Shown: one piece after another, positions 22,439 to 33,557 of the stretch | How positions within the stretch are numbered: position 1 is the stretch's first letter | Layout of the letters: every line of letters starts with the position of its first letter | DNA from: Muscardinus avellanarius | Lineage: Eukaryota; Chordata; Mammalia; Rodentia; Gliridae | Assembly (NCBI GenBank): GCA_963383645.1 | Contig: OY726560.1 | Coordinates: 86,281,093 to 86,345,092 of the forward strand | Direction of reading: 5' to 3' | DNA: 64,000 nucleotides | Notes under the pieces: generated by a model | What the model was told of the DNA's origin: nothing | Seen by the model: the letters and a program-made list of their open reading frames with translations, nothing else | The model's database searches: none | Made by a program: the position numbers and the translations under genes

Positions 22439-24645
22439 AATGTTCATAGAATCAGTCTTATGATAATGTGATGTTCTTAATCCATAATTCAATTAGATAA
22501 CACATAGTAGGAAAGAGCTCTATCCTCAGAAAACATGTTTCTACTATTACATAAGTGACCCGGCAGAACCAGGCTGTCCAAGAAATGTTGGAATTGAATA
22601 TTTTCTGGGTGCTGACAGTACTCATTTATATAAACTTGATCATCAGACTTATGATCTGTCTAGAGTTCTTGCCTCTTATGATTAAATCTAATACTCAAAA
22701 TTACCCAGAACTTCTGTCACTAATTATACTGAGAGTAGAATCAATTGCTGTTGATTAAACTTCATCTTCATAATCAAAACATTGAAAACAAAATTGGACA
22801 AATGCAGACAAGTTCATCGTGCAGAATAAAAAATACTATGATGTCCTTCATGGGCTTCCCTTACAGGAAGAGAACAAAATGAAGTGAGTATATCTCTATG
22901 CCTAAAAGCATATAAATGTGTTGGAAAACTGAATCAGGAGCTATGTGAGGCAGAATAGGAAGGACTGGTACAATGTGTACCCTAAAAATTAAAATGATCA
23001 TGTGAAAAGCAAAGAAGAAAGTATTGGTGTAAAAATGTCTTGGATTAAAATGATGTAGATAATTTTCAAAACAGTTTACTTGATGGATGCAAAAGAAAAA
23101 AAAGTCTCTAAGATACTCTGCTTACTCTGAATGGAAGAATGTTACCTATTTATAGAGTTTTCCCTAGGCAAAATTATAAAATATGCGAAATTTATCTCTC
23201 ATCTCTTTGTGTATTCCAAACCGCAAGTCTTCATGCACCTTCTCCACATGCATTAATCTTCAGTTGATCTTTCAGGATCTCAAATGTTTGGACTTCAACT
23301 GTTTGGAACAAGATGAATTTGTCTTCCCAAATTGTTTAAATTCTAGGATTAAAGACCACAGTTGCAGTCACTTGGGTTTTATTTTTTGCACATGAGTGTT
23401 TTGCCTATTTAGTAATGTGTAACTTGGAAGCAACTGTTTATACAACTTTGATCACTCTAGAATCCTGATTGGTTTTATTTTTAAAATGTCAGTCTGAGTG
23501 CTTAGGCAAGATAGCAGTTACTTTCTCTATACTGTAAGAGTCCTCACCTAAAAGTCAAGAGAAAGTTTCAGAATAAGTTTGAGACCTTATTTCTCTGCCA
23601 AGCTCAGCATGTTGTGGGTATGGGAGAGTTCATTTCTGTATTGTGTCCAACTGCCAGGCAGAAATGGATGCCGGACACAGAGAAGAGGGGTTGACTGTTG
23701 TACCAGGCCATAGGTGCCCTGTACTTCTCCAGATGTTATTCTTGTTGCTTTTGACTTTTTTCTTTGATTCTTTAGAGCAGGGAAAAGCCTTTAAGTGATT
23801 TTTTCTTTTTATGCTGAAGTGCCTTTATTTTTATTGAATCAATGAACTTTTTGCATTGGTAAATGAGTATTTTCAGTTATGAAATTTTGATAACATATTA
23901 CCACAAAGTTTTAAACTTTTAATGTAGACAAAAACAGGAAGTTCTAAAAATGACCAAGTGCATTTTTAATAAGCATCACAGGCTTATCAAATTTGAGATA
24001 AAATAAAAATGATGTTGAATTAAACATATGTCTTAAAGGATTGCTCCAAAAAGTTGAAAAATACCTTATATTGGAATGCTTCCTCCAAGTCTAGAAGAGT
24101 CACAAGATAGTTGAAATTACATAGCGAAGTTGTTAAACTTTCTCTACTATCCAGAAACAAGTCAACAATGGGCATATATGTAAATCAGCATGCATATCAA
24201 TATGCAAGTGCATTCTAGTTTGTCTTTGCTTTTTTCTCCTCAATGAAGGTGAGAGCTGTTCTGTTCCTACATTTTACCATTTTAACATCTCAGCCAAGCT
24301 ACTACCAGCTCACATCACCTTCTCAGTCTCCCCAAACACACATCTCCATATTTTCCAAGCTTAGACTCCTTCCTTTGTGCTTATTTTGTGCAATTTACAC
24401 AGAAAGATGGCTGTGTGAGGCACCTGTCTGTATGTGCCAGTCATGATGTAACCCATGGCTGACTCTGTTTTTCTTACAAGCTATTTCATCATCTGATTAA
24501 ATAGATGATAAAATAGGAGCAGCTTGCTCTTTTCTGCAAAGAGTTCTAGTGCATCCCGATATCTCTAGGCTCAAGGTCTTAATCACAGGACGGCATTTCT
24601 TATAGATTTCAAGGCACACTGTCACATCTATTTTAAAGTCCTTTA
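22439..24645. other. Unassigned unique DNA
   Basis: About 2.2 kb with no recognisable repeat, RNA gene or exon. Frames at 22555-22758, 23183-23395 and 24243-24446 (67-70 codons) lack known motifs and clear splice context. I would treat this as intergenic or intronic. Confidence 0.5.
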
Positions 24646-24659
24646 TTTTGCTACCACTT

Positions 24660-24885
24660 TGGGGGTTTTTTTGTTTGTTTTGTTTTGTTTTGTTTTGTTT
24701 TTTGGTGGTACTGGGGTTCCTGGAAGCCCTTCTACCTTGGGCTACACTCCCAGACCTATTTTTATATTTTTATTTGGAAACAGGGTCTCTTAACCCAGTG
24801 CAGCTGGCTTCGAACCTGTGCTATCCTCCTGTCTCCGCCTCCCAAGTGCTGGGGTTACAAGCATGCACCACCACGCCTGGCTTAT
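24660..24885 (-). repeat. SINE (variant B), antisense, with target duplication
   Basis: Antisense SINE with a (TTTTG)n tail (24667-24700), GGTGGTACTGGGGTTCC and the linker GGGTCTCTTAACCCAG. The duplication TTTTGCTACCACTT lies at 24646-24659 and 24886-24899. Confidence 0.95.
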
Positions 24886-24899
24886 TTTTGCTACCACTT

Positions 24900-26259
24900 A
24901 GAAATGTTTTCCTCACCTGCAGGCATGGGGCAGTCAGTTCTGTGATGGCCTCCATTCTTCTTCTAAACAGTTTGGAGAAATGCTTTTGCTTCAATCATGA
25001 AGCTACAGAAGGTAGATAGGCAAGGAGCAGAGAACAGCTGATCAATGAGAGTCACAAGAAGGGGGAAGCTAAAGATGGCTACAGCTACAGAAGAGGTAAT
25101 ATTATTTTCAAACCCTCAGGGAAATGTCATTTTCATTAAACATTTGTGAAATCAATCTATTAAAATGAAGCTCTGGGATTGGAGGAGGCAGGGGAAAATG
25201 AGTATTTTATTTGATGAAGACAGTACTCAGGCAAAAGACAGGCATGACATGCAAAGTTTCAGGCTTCAAGTAAAAAAGCTATTCTATATTGGCTGGGTTA
25301 TTTATTTGTTGAATCATGTCTTTAAATCCCAATCTCAACAAACTTTCTAATCCAGTGAGTAAAATCATCATTGATCTTTTACTTAAGCAGATGTAAAGTT
25401 CAAATGAGATATGATATAGATAAAAGTCTGGGACTGAGTCCAGGACAGAGTCTAAGACTGTGTGTGGCACAAATAGTTTTGCAGCTTATCACCATTTCCA
25501 GATTATAGCTGCCACTTGTCCATGAGTCCATTCCATCTAGCCATGTCCCTGAAGGGATATATTGACATTAGGGTGAAGATTCTGAGATCTGAGTCCCCAG
25601 AGCTCAGTAATACAAGTATCACAAACATGCATTTCAGAAATGACAATATTTCAGAAGACATCATTTTTCCCTACATATTTGAGTATTCTCTAATAAGGGA
25701 TCACAATGGTAAATGCAAGGCCAAATCTTGCTGCTGAAAGACAGTTGTTTGAATGTTAGATTTTTACACTGGCAGCACATTTATTTGTTAGTGAGTTGAT
25801 CCCAGGTTGTTCCCACCCAGGGCACAAAATTGCACCAGCCTTGCCAGTCTAAAACAATTTTTCAGGTATTTTGTAAGTTCAACATTTTATTTACTTTATT
25901 TATGTATTCCATGTAACCCAATAAAAATGTATTTATGTATTCCATGTAAACCCAATAAAAATGATATATCAGTGCTGAGCACTTCATATCGATACAGGCA
26001 AAAGAGAAAGTTCAGCATCCTCAGATTTTCCTTCTTTCTTACTGCACATTGGGCTTCTCTTGTAGGTAAGCCTACAGCTCTGAAGAGCAGAGGTTAAAGT
26101 CCACTGCACTAGTGAGATAGGTTAGAAGATATAAAATATAAATAGAAAGGATACATAAAGGCAGAAAAAGGAACACTTAACTTTAACATGGAAGCCTGTG
26201 GCAAAATCCCCCAATACCCTTACTCTTCAGCCAGGATTGTTAGGCCTAAATTTCTGAAG
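24900..26259. other. Unassigned DNA with a short tandem duplication
   Basis: No gene recognised. At 25898-25930 and 25931-25964 a 33/34-bp unit beginning ATTTATGTATTCCATGTAA and containing CCCAATAAAAATG is tandemly repeated with one base inserted. The 96-codon frame across it is a by-product. Confidence 0.6.
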
Positions 26260-26950
26260 AATTTACAAGTCTTCAATAATTACTCTGAGTACTATTGACT
26301 ATCCTAAAAGAAATATATATTGATCATACAATAGAGGTCATGCAAAAGTTCAGAAAAAAGGCCAGAAAACAAAATAGAAGTTTACTGACTTACAAAACTG
26401 TTAATGGTCCAACTTAGGGATGGTTAAGCAGGAGAGATATCTGTTGATTACAGAATAGAGGTCACATAAAAGAACAATCTCCTTGGGTACTATTATCCAT
26501 CCCACCCTTGAATAGTTTAAACAAAAGAATAATTTCCTTGAGCACTGTTTGCTGTCTCTAAATAATCTAAAAAAATAGATGTATATTGAAGAGAGTGATG
26601 GCCTCATCAGGACCTAGAAGGTGACCAAGACACCTTATATTATCTAGTGATGTCATCCTAACATACTTTACTTTACCTACTCCTCAGACAAATGTTCTAT
26701 AAAGGAAGAGCCATGAAATCCCAAATGCTTCTTTTACTCTGGAAATGGCCCACATTCTCCCTTGAATGTGCAGTTTTTGCTTTCTTAAATACATCATGTC
26801 TCTGGCTAACTTGTGCTCAAATTCTTTTCTGTTACATAAGTCAAGAACCCCATAGGTCCTGAAATGTGTTCTCTTCTCTCCTCCAGTGAGAGCTGCTCCA
26901 GACCCATCATGAGATAAACACTTTTCCCATGACACTAGATAACTATTATG
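26260..26950 (+). mobile_element. Degraded LTR-like sequence (class I ERV suspected)
   Basis: The left part contains two to three degenerate copies of a module resembling GGTACTATT..CC..AAAAGAA..ACAGAATAGAGGTCA (near 26285-26360, 26440-26500, 26510-26600), as in repeated U3 regions. A TATA-like TCTATAAAGG follows at 26696-26705, then CTTAAATACATCATG (possible decayed polyA signal) and a typical LTR-like block GCTAACTTGTGCTCAAATTC. Boundaries and target duplication are not resolved. It could be another old repeat. Confidence 0.45.
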
Positions 26951-28151
26951 GCCCCATCAACCCTATAATTTGGACACCTGGTCAGGATAAGGCCCTGGTA
27001 CAGAGGGTCTAAAATGTGAAGGCCCTTTTCAGATTTTACTGCAGAAGAAATTCCCCTATAAAAATATGTCCCTATAAAATATCCTATTCATGGCAGCCTA
27101 CATAAGAGTTCATTCACTGGACTACACAAAACAGTGACAATTCACTGAGGCCCATGTACAGTACTGACCAAATTGAAAGGTGCTGATAAGATTTTCTTAT
27201 ACAGAATTATTTATTTTTGGAATGTTTTTCCCATTTCTATAAAAACAATATCATTGACATTTGGACTAATGAAAGACTTAGATATTAAGGAAACTAAAAT
27301 TGGTTGCACTATTTCAAGATATTACCAAATTTTTCTGATCACCAGGAAAGTTTTATCAGAATGGTATTAATATCTAGCACTTGGGTTTAATAAGAGTGGT
27401 AATTTTTATAATAAGTTTGACTTATCTTTTCACCTTTATTGAATGAACTGTAGTTATAGATTTGAAGAGGAAAATGTATTAGGAAATGACATAATACAAG
27501 TAGCCCTTGTGGCAAAATCATTGACATTAATTGGAAAAAACATTCTATGGGTTTAAATAAAGGCAAAACTTCAAAAAAAGTTAGTCTTTCACTCATAAAG
27601 TTTCCAAGAGATAAAACTGATTCATTTTTCAAAGGAATGAATCTTAACATTTAATCTCCATGAGATCAGATTCCAGTTAGGTCTCCCCTGGTGGCAGTTC
27701 AGAATCTCCAGAGAGGATCAAAGCACTATTGTTTCTTTTGCTACATTTATTACTAAGGCCACAGATTATCCATTTTCCCCATGGAAATTTAATATTATAG
27801 TGATAAACAAATTTGATTTATACTTTCTTCTTTACTGAAATAATGTAGTTATAGATTTAAAGAGAAAAAATTATTAGGAAAATGGAATAATACAAGTAGC
27901 CCTCATGATTAAATCATTGACTAACATTAATGGAAAAATATTCTATGAGTTTAAAAAATGTAAATATCTAAAACTCAGCTAATATTCTTGTAGAATGATA
28001 TTGACAAAATCTCTCAAAGTCCTTTGCTATCAGAACATGCCTTCTCCTAATAATCTTTGCATTTCAACTCTAATATAAATGCATATCATGGTTGGCAGTA
28101 GGAAAGGCATACTTTCAGTTTAACTTTAGAAAACAACATTAAGATACCATT
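26951..28151. other. Otherwise unassigned DNA
   Basis: Apart from the local direct repeat in this interval I see no gene or repeat. Open frames at 27173-27370 and 27387-27650 have no known motif. Confidence 0.4.
27395..27960. repeat. Diverged local direct repeat (about 165 bp, 395-bp offset)
   Basis: Bases 27395-27560 and 27790-27960 align: GTAGTTATAGATTTGAAGAG against GTAGTTATAGATTTAAAGAG, then ATAATACAAGTAGCCCT in both, then ATCATTGAC and ATTCTATG.GTTTAAA. I judge roughly 80% identity by eye. The unit matches no repeat family I recognise, and the bases between the copies do not align. Confidence 0.8.
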
Positions 28152-28520
28152 TGTGTCAGTCCATTTTTGTACTCTAACAAAATAGCTGAGGCCAGATGCT
28201 TCATAAAGAAAAGAGATTTAATTCAGCATTTTGGAGGTTTAAGAGCCCACGTCTAGTGAATGTTTTCTTGTTGACAGAATAATGAGGTCATGCAGGAGAC
28301 AGAGACTGTATGTGTGTGGTCTTTTGGCTCTCCCTTGTTTGGAGAGCTACTGATATTTAATCATGGTAGTGGTCACTTATGTAATCCTAATCACTTCCAA
28401 AAGACCCCACCTATAAGCATTATAATCAGACTATGTTTCTAACCTTTTACTAAAATTTACAGTGAGAATTAAATTTCAAAACATAAAGCTCTTGGGGATC
28501 ATGTATAGCCAAACAGAGCA
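28152..28520 (-). mobile_element. MaLR-type LTR (MST/MLT1-like), antisense
   Basis: Read on the plus strand it starts TGTGTCAGTCCATTTTTG, then ACAAAATAGCTGAGGCCAGA, ATAAAGAAAAGAGATTTAAT, ATCACTTCCAAAAGACCCCA and ends near GGGGATCATGTATAGCC. This is the reverse complement order of mammalian MaLR LTRs (ERVL group), whose sense ends are TGCTATGG... and ...GACTAAGACA. Old and diverged. Confidence 0.8.
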
Positions 28521-30078
28521 CTATAAAATGGTAGCAAGATAAAATGTTTAAAATATGGAAGAATAATTGCATGGTGACAATAATTAAAGCCAATCACTGC
28601 TATAAACAGTCTTATTTTCCATCAACTCTCTTAAACTTTCTCAATTTGTGACTCCATCAGGTATCTAATCAAATTAAAAGATAATAAAAGACCAAAGCCA
28701 GAGAACTCCACAGTCATTTTAATCTAATCTCTTTATACTGTTGAAAAAGAAGCTGCCAGAATACTGCCATGAAATTTCTAAGCATTCTTAGTAAAATACC
28801 TAAAGTTAAAACAGATCTCAATATTTGTAAAACCTAGTCAAACTGTTCCTCTCATTACAGCTCACATTATTACTGGGTGGTGGGTCATAGTATTCACTGT
28901 GAAATCAGAGGTAGAATGCCTCTGGGTTCAATTCATAGAACAAAAAAAGTGTTAAATTTATTATCTTAAGGCAGAGAAAACCCATACATGATGTAGTCAA
29001 GGCAAAGAGTTGGGGATGTACTTTCAGAATTTTTTTCCACAGATATTGGTGAAAAAAATGAGCTGAAAGGTAAAAGGCCAAGAGGAGGGGTCTAGTACAA
29101 GTTTTCTGGCTTACCTACTCTTTCTTTCACTACCATGACCTCCAAGAATAACATCATTAACAACCATTGGCTAGATACTGACTAGCTCATTCTATACCCA
29201 CACCATTTGTGAGTTTGTTGTGTATTATTAGCAATACTAATTGTCATCTGTGTTTTGTACATGAGATCACTACCTCACAGAGAACTTCAACAATGTGGGG
29301 ACAACCCACACACTGGGAAAGGGCTGTTGGACTCTAGCCCAGTGCTATGAGTTAACCATTGCATTTGCTGCATCTGTGACTTAGGTAGAAATGGGGAGGT
29401 GTCAACTTCTGAGGAAGCACTGCTATGAATTAATGTGTGGGTAAAATGAAGGTACTCTAGACTCAGTAGGTCAGGCACTTTGAATTCAGTGGGTCAGTGA
29501 GGGCAGAAGAAAGCTTAGTGAAGACCATGTGACTAAGGCAGACAGGAACAATATTTGGAGAATTTTAGAGGTTTTTATTCTCTGGCAAGATTGGAATCTA
29601 CTGAGTATCACATTGGAAAGCTTTGCAATAGCACATGTAGTCCTTTTTACCAACATCGGCCATGTTGCCTCTTGTTCTTGGCAGAAGCAATCATAAGATT
29701 CACTTATGTGAAGAAACATTCAAATATTGAGTTTCTTTAGTCAACAAGAAAAAATACATTTATACACTTGCTGGATGGCTAAATGTTTAAATTTAAATAC
29801 ACTGCTTGAACAGATGGAGGGACACAAAATTTCTTTCTCATTATATTAGTGGTAATTTCTAAGAGATCTGCTCTGTTTACCAACTACCTCATGATAACTC
29901 TTCATATTTGAATATATTTGTTATTTAATCCTACTAACATTTATTTTTTTTTTTACTTTTGAAAACCTAGAGTTTTAACTGCACTTGTCACATAATCAAC
30001 ATTTAATAAGACTAATGTAAAGTTAAGGTATGAGCATGTCTTGCTTTTGATACTGACTTTTAATAAGAAATAATAACT
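28521..30078. other. Unassigned DNA with one SINE remnant
   Basis: A degraded SINE tRNA-like tail sits at about 28867-28950 (AGAGGTAGAATGCCTCTGGG, TTCAATTCATAGAAC, A-run). The rest contains no recognisable gene. Frames at 29287-29478 and 29486-29719 (minus) and 29555-29740 (plus) overlap each other and show no motif. Confidence 0.5.
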
Positions 30079-30099
30079 AAAAATCATATTTGGCTATTA

Positions 30100-30449
30100 T
30101 GAATTGTGATGTTATTAACATGGGTGTGCATATGTTACTGCAGCTCTCTGATTTCAACCACTTTGGCCAAATACCCAGGAGTATGGTGGATCTATTCCCA
30201 ATTTTCTAAGGAATCTCCACAATGATCTCAGCAAAGCTAGAATGGAAGGATAGGAGAAGAAAAAGGCTGAGATTTATTAATGGAGGAGCTACATCAAAAT
30301 ATGTGTAAGTATGAATATAGCATGGTTAACCTGGACATTCATTGTTGGGAGGAGTGGATGGGAGCCAGGGTCGGGAGAGGGCACCAAGCACTGTCTAAAT
30401 GTATACCATTTTCAACATGTTCCATATATAATTAAAACAAAAACGTTTA
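30100..30449 (+). mobile_element. Short L1-B with 5' inversion
   Basis: Bases 30100-30239 are antisense ORF2 C-terminus (GGAGTATGGTGGATCTATTC, CAATTTTCTAAGGAATCTCC). Bases 30240-30449 are sense 3'UTR (GCATGGTTAACCTGGACATT, GGGAGAGGGCACCAAGCA) with an A-rich tail. A 21-base target duplication with two mismatches flanks it at 30079-30099 and 30450-30470 (AAAAATC.TATTTGGC.ATTA). About 250 bases of the parent are missing at the inner junction. Twin priming with deletion explains it. Confidence 0.88.
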
Positions 30450-30557
30450 AAAAATCCTATTTGGCCATTAAAAAGAGGCAGAGAGATAGAGAGAAGGCAC
30501 TGTAGCAGAAGTGGGGTTCATGCATATTTGGCTCATTTAACTTATACCCTAAAGATC

Positions 30558-30858
30558 TATGTTCTACATCTCTGTGCTTGGAAGTCTGAGACAGGAAAAT
30601 CACAGATTTGAGGAACAGCATCAGCAATTTAGTGATGCCCTCAGTAAGTTAGCAAGAGAGACCCTGTTTTAAAATAAAAATAGTTGGGGATATAACTCAG
30701 AGATAGAATTTCCTGGGTTCAATTTCCAATATATATATTGAGATAGGAGGATTGCAAGTTTGAGGTCAAAGTGCAGTAAGATAGCAAGCCCCAGTGTCAA
30801 AATAAAATAGGGCCCTGGTATAGTTAAGAGGTACATGTTTCTGAATTCAATCCCCAGT

Positions 30859-30859
<1 letters not shown>
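30558..30859 (+). repeat. Two adjacent SINE copies, second lacking its head
   Basis: First copy 30558-30740 (TGAGACAGGAAAATCACAG to TTCAATTTCCAATATATA). A second, head-truncated copy 30741-30859 follows directly (GAGATAGGAGGATTGCAAG to AATTCAATCCCCAGTAAAA). Both are sense. Confidence 0.85.

Positions 30860-30904
<45 letters not shown>
30860..30904. repeat. (CA)n microsatellite
   Basis: An uninterrupted CA run of about 22 units growing out of the A-rich SINE tail. The antisense frame reads as a Val-Cys repeat and is an artefact. Confidence 0.98.
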
Positions 30905-30905
<1 letters not shown>

Positions 30906-31244
30906 CCATAAGAGAGATGACATCAACAAGATGGCAAAATGGCAATGTCAGACCTCATTCAGCCACAGAAATACTTATTTAACAAGATATGGTAAATAAA
31001 TATAAATGAAGGGAAGGGGAAATAAAGAGTAAATTTTAAATGTTTGAAGCTAGCAATTTAAAACATACATGCTACACCTGTAAAATATCTTTATTAGACC
31101 CACAGTAATCACTAAGAAAATATCTATGGACGATGCATAAAATAAAATTATAAATAAAATAAATTATAAGTATGCCACCATATATTTAACAACTTAATAG
31201 TGAAGGTAGCAAGAGAATAAAAGAGGGGGGAATAACTATCAGAC

Positions 31245-31760
31245 ATACATGGCAATAGTAAATCTTTCTCTATTAGTAATTACTTTAAAAATAAATGAAT
31301 TAAATTTCCCAATCACATATATAATGACTGAGTGAATCAAAAAACAAGATTCAGCTATGTGATGTCTACCAGAAACTCATTTTAGATGTAATTACACACG
31401 TAGGTTTAAAGAATAAAATGGTTGTTTCACAAAGATTTTGGCCAAAAGAGAGCAGAAAGTAGTAGTACAAGATAAAGACTATCAGAATAGACAAAAATAA
31501 ATGAGCATTGTTTATTAATGCACCAGGAAGATTTAATGATTATAAGCATATAACATCAGAGTACACAAATATATTAAGCATATTAAGTACACATTGACAA
31601 AATTAAAGACACAATACCACAACAATTCTAGAAGATTAAGAAACTTCACTTTTAATAGTGCTAGATCAATAAAATAGAAGACCAACAGAAGTCCCAAATA
31701 ACACAATAGACCAAAATTGATTTACAGTATGCATACAGAACACTTCACCCAACAAAGCCA
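31245..31760 (+). mobile_element. Ancient L1 (L1M-like) ORF2 5' region
   Basis: Sense match to the start of mammalian L1 ORF2 (endonuclease): TTAGTAATTACTTTAAAAAT, GAATTAAATTTCCCAATCAC, AATCAAAAAACAAGATTCAG, CTACCAGAAACTCATTTTAG, GCCAAAAGAGAGCAG. No open frame. Bases 30905-31244 may be its degraded ORF1 side but I cannot show it. Confidence 0.75.
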
Positions 31761-31925
31761 ACTTGTCTATAAACCAGGCCTGTGTCTTCTCTTCATTGTC
31801 AACCTATGGTAAAATCCCCTTGAGAACAAGTAATGGCTGGGAGGGAGAGTGCATTGTAGCAGGAGTGAGGTCTATACACATTTGGCTCATTAGTTAATTA
31901 ACTTACTTGTGCTTTTAAGATATGT

Positions 31926-33557
31926 GTAGGCCTAATCATTTATTAAGTTGACAACGAAACATGACTAGACAACCCAATCTTAGAGTTTAGTTGATGATAC
32001 AACACCAAGATCAAAATTGTCATCTTAGGTCACATCATAACTTGATGGCTAATGATTAAGCATTCAGTCTTTATTAATATTAATTAGTATGATGAGAACT
32101 GTTTATAAAAAATTAATTATCTACAGTGGATGGCTGAGATTTGCTCCAAAGTCCTGAAGTATAAGCTATGATATATCTTTAGGACCCAGTAAAAGCTGAT
32201 CCAAGATTTTTAGTTTGTCCATGTGGGCCACTTTTCAGTTCATGATTTGGTCAACCAATTTAAAAAAATCATTAAAAACACTTTCTAGCTCCCCTAAGAG
32301 ATTATCTTCTCAGTGAATTCATGTCAGTGAGTTCAGCTGGATCCAGCATCAGGGTTGTTTGTTTGTTTGTTTGTTTGTTTGTTTTACTATTATCTCACAT
32401 CCTTACTATCATTTCCCACACATGAGCCCTGGAATTGTGCTCATATAAATTAAATAAAAACAACTACTCTTTTGAAGTACAGCACATGTCATGAGTCACA
32501 TTTAATCTCACTCTTTAAATGAGAGTTGAATTTGGGTTGGGATTAGAGTCCACTTTTCGACTCATAAAGAGAACACAACATCTAGAAAGAAGACTTGTGA
32601 GAATTTAGAGGTTCTATATTCTCAGCTATGTTACAGTCTTTCCAAATCCAGCTTTAAGGTGCTCATTCTTTAACAACCAGTGTCCTTCTTTTATTCCAAA
32701 AGGCTGAAAGTTCAGTTTGCATTGCAATTCATCCAGTCCCAGGCCGATATTCTGCATTTTGTTTTCAGAAGTGACTAAGAAGATAAAAATTTCTTTTGCA
32801 TTTTCTCCAGAAACTTTTAGGTCAGTTATAAAGCATACAATCTGTGAATTTGAACCCCTGAGTTTATTTTTTTTCTGCTATCATGAGCATCAAGCCAGAT
32901 TTTTATACCTATTCATTTGCCAAAAGCATTCAAAAGCTTTATACACATGGTTCTCAAATCCTCACTTATTATAAAGTATGGATTCAGAGTATCCATTGAC
33001 AGTTTTTACAAATCTAGATTTCTAGTTCACACCATCATGTTATTAGTGCTGGAAAACAAAATGGATGATCACAGGAGAACACTGGATAGCACCTCCCATT
33101 ACAACTTCATGATTGAGCACATGTACGTGGTTTTGCAAATGGCAATGGCTAACAACTGCAAAGTGATTCTTCCTTCATATGATCTATTGTTAAATGGTGT
33201 AAACATGTCTATACTTTCATTTGAGTCATTGGGAAAAGTTGTAATATTTTAAAAGATCACACACAAACATGTACTTTGCTTATAATTAAAAATAAATATT
33301 AATAATAAATATAAGAAACAGATATAATGTATAATTTACAAATATAATAATAGATATAAATAATAATTTTAATGTAAAAATAAATAAAATTAATAAGTCA
33401 ATTAATAACTTAAAAAGTTAATGAATTCCATAACCACATCCTTTCTAACACTGTTAACTAGGAAGCATAGACTTTGGCAGACTTCTCAGTGGTCAAGGAA
33501 ATAAAATCAAAGACTAAACTTTGCAACTTTGAAAAAAATCACTAAGAGGTGAAATGT
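31926..33557. other. Unassigned DNA with a (GTTT)n run
   Basis: A (GTTT)n tract lies at 32355-32384. Frames 32717-32974 and 32917-33252 overlap on the plus strand (85 and 111 codons) but contain no motif I recognise and no convincing splice signals. An AT-rich stretch follows at 33270-33420. No gene called. Confidence 0.5.

Larger units (their letters stand above)
30490..31925. repeat. Dispersed direct repeat pair
   Basis: Bases 30490-30545 (GCACTGTAGCAGAAGTGGGG, CATATTTGGCTCATTTAACTTA) resemble 31846-31910 (GCATTGTAGCAGGAGTGAGG, CACATTTGGCTCATT...TTAACTTA), about 1,355 bases apart. The unit is unassigned and could be a diverged repeat or part of a segmental duplication whose middle was replaced. 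Confidence 0.6.

Noticed and set aside
24648..25019. 123-codon frame with a Phe-rich start
   Set aside because: It is the antisense reading of a SINE with its (TTTTG)n tail.
30669..30929. Frame with a Val-Cys repeat
   Set aside because: Translation of the (CA)n microsatellite on the minus strand.
32717..33252. Two overlapping plus-strand frames (85 and 111 codons) as a possible exon or retrocopy
   Set aside because: No recognisable protein family, no A-tail or target duplication and no clear splice sites.
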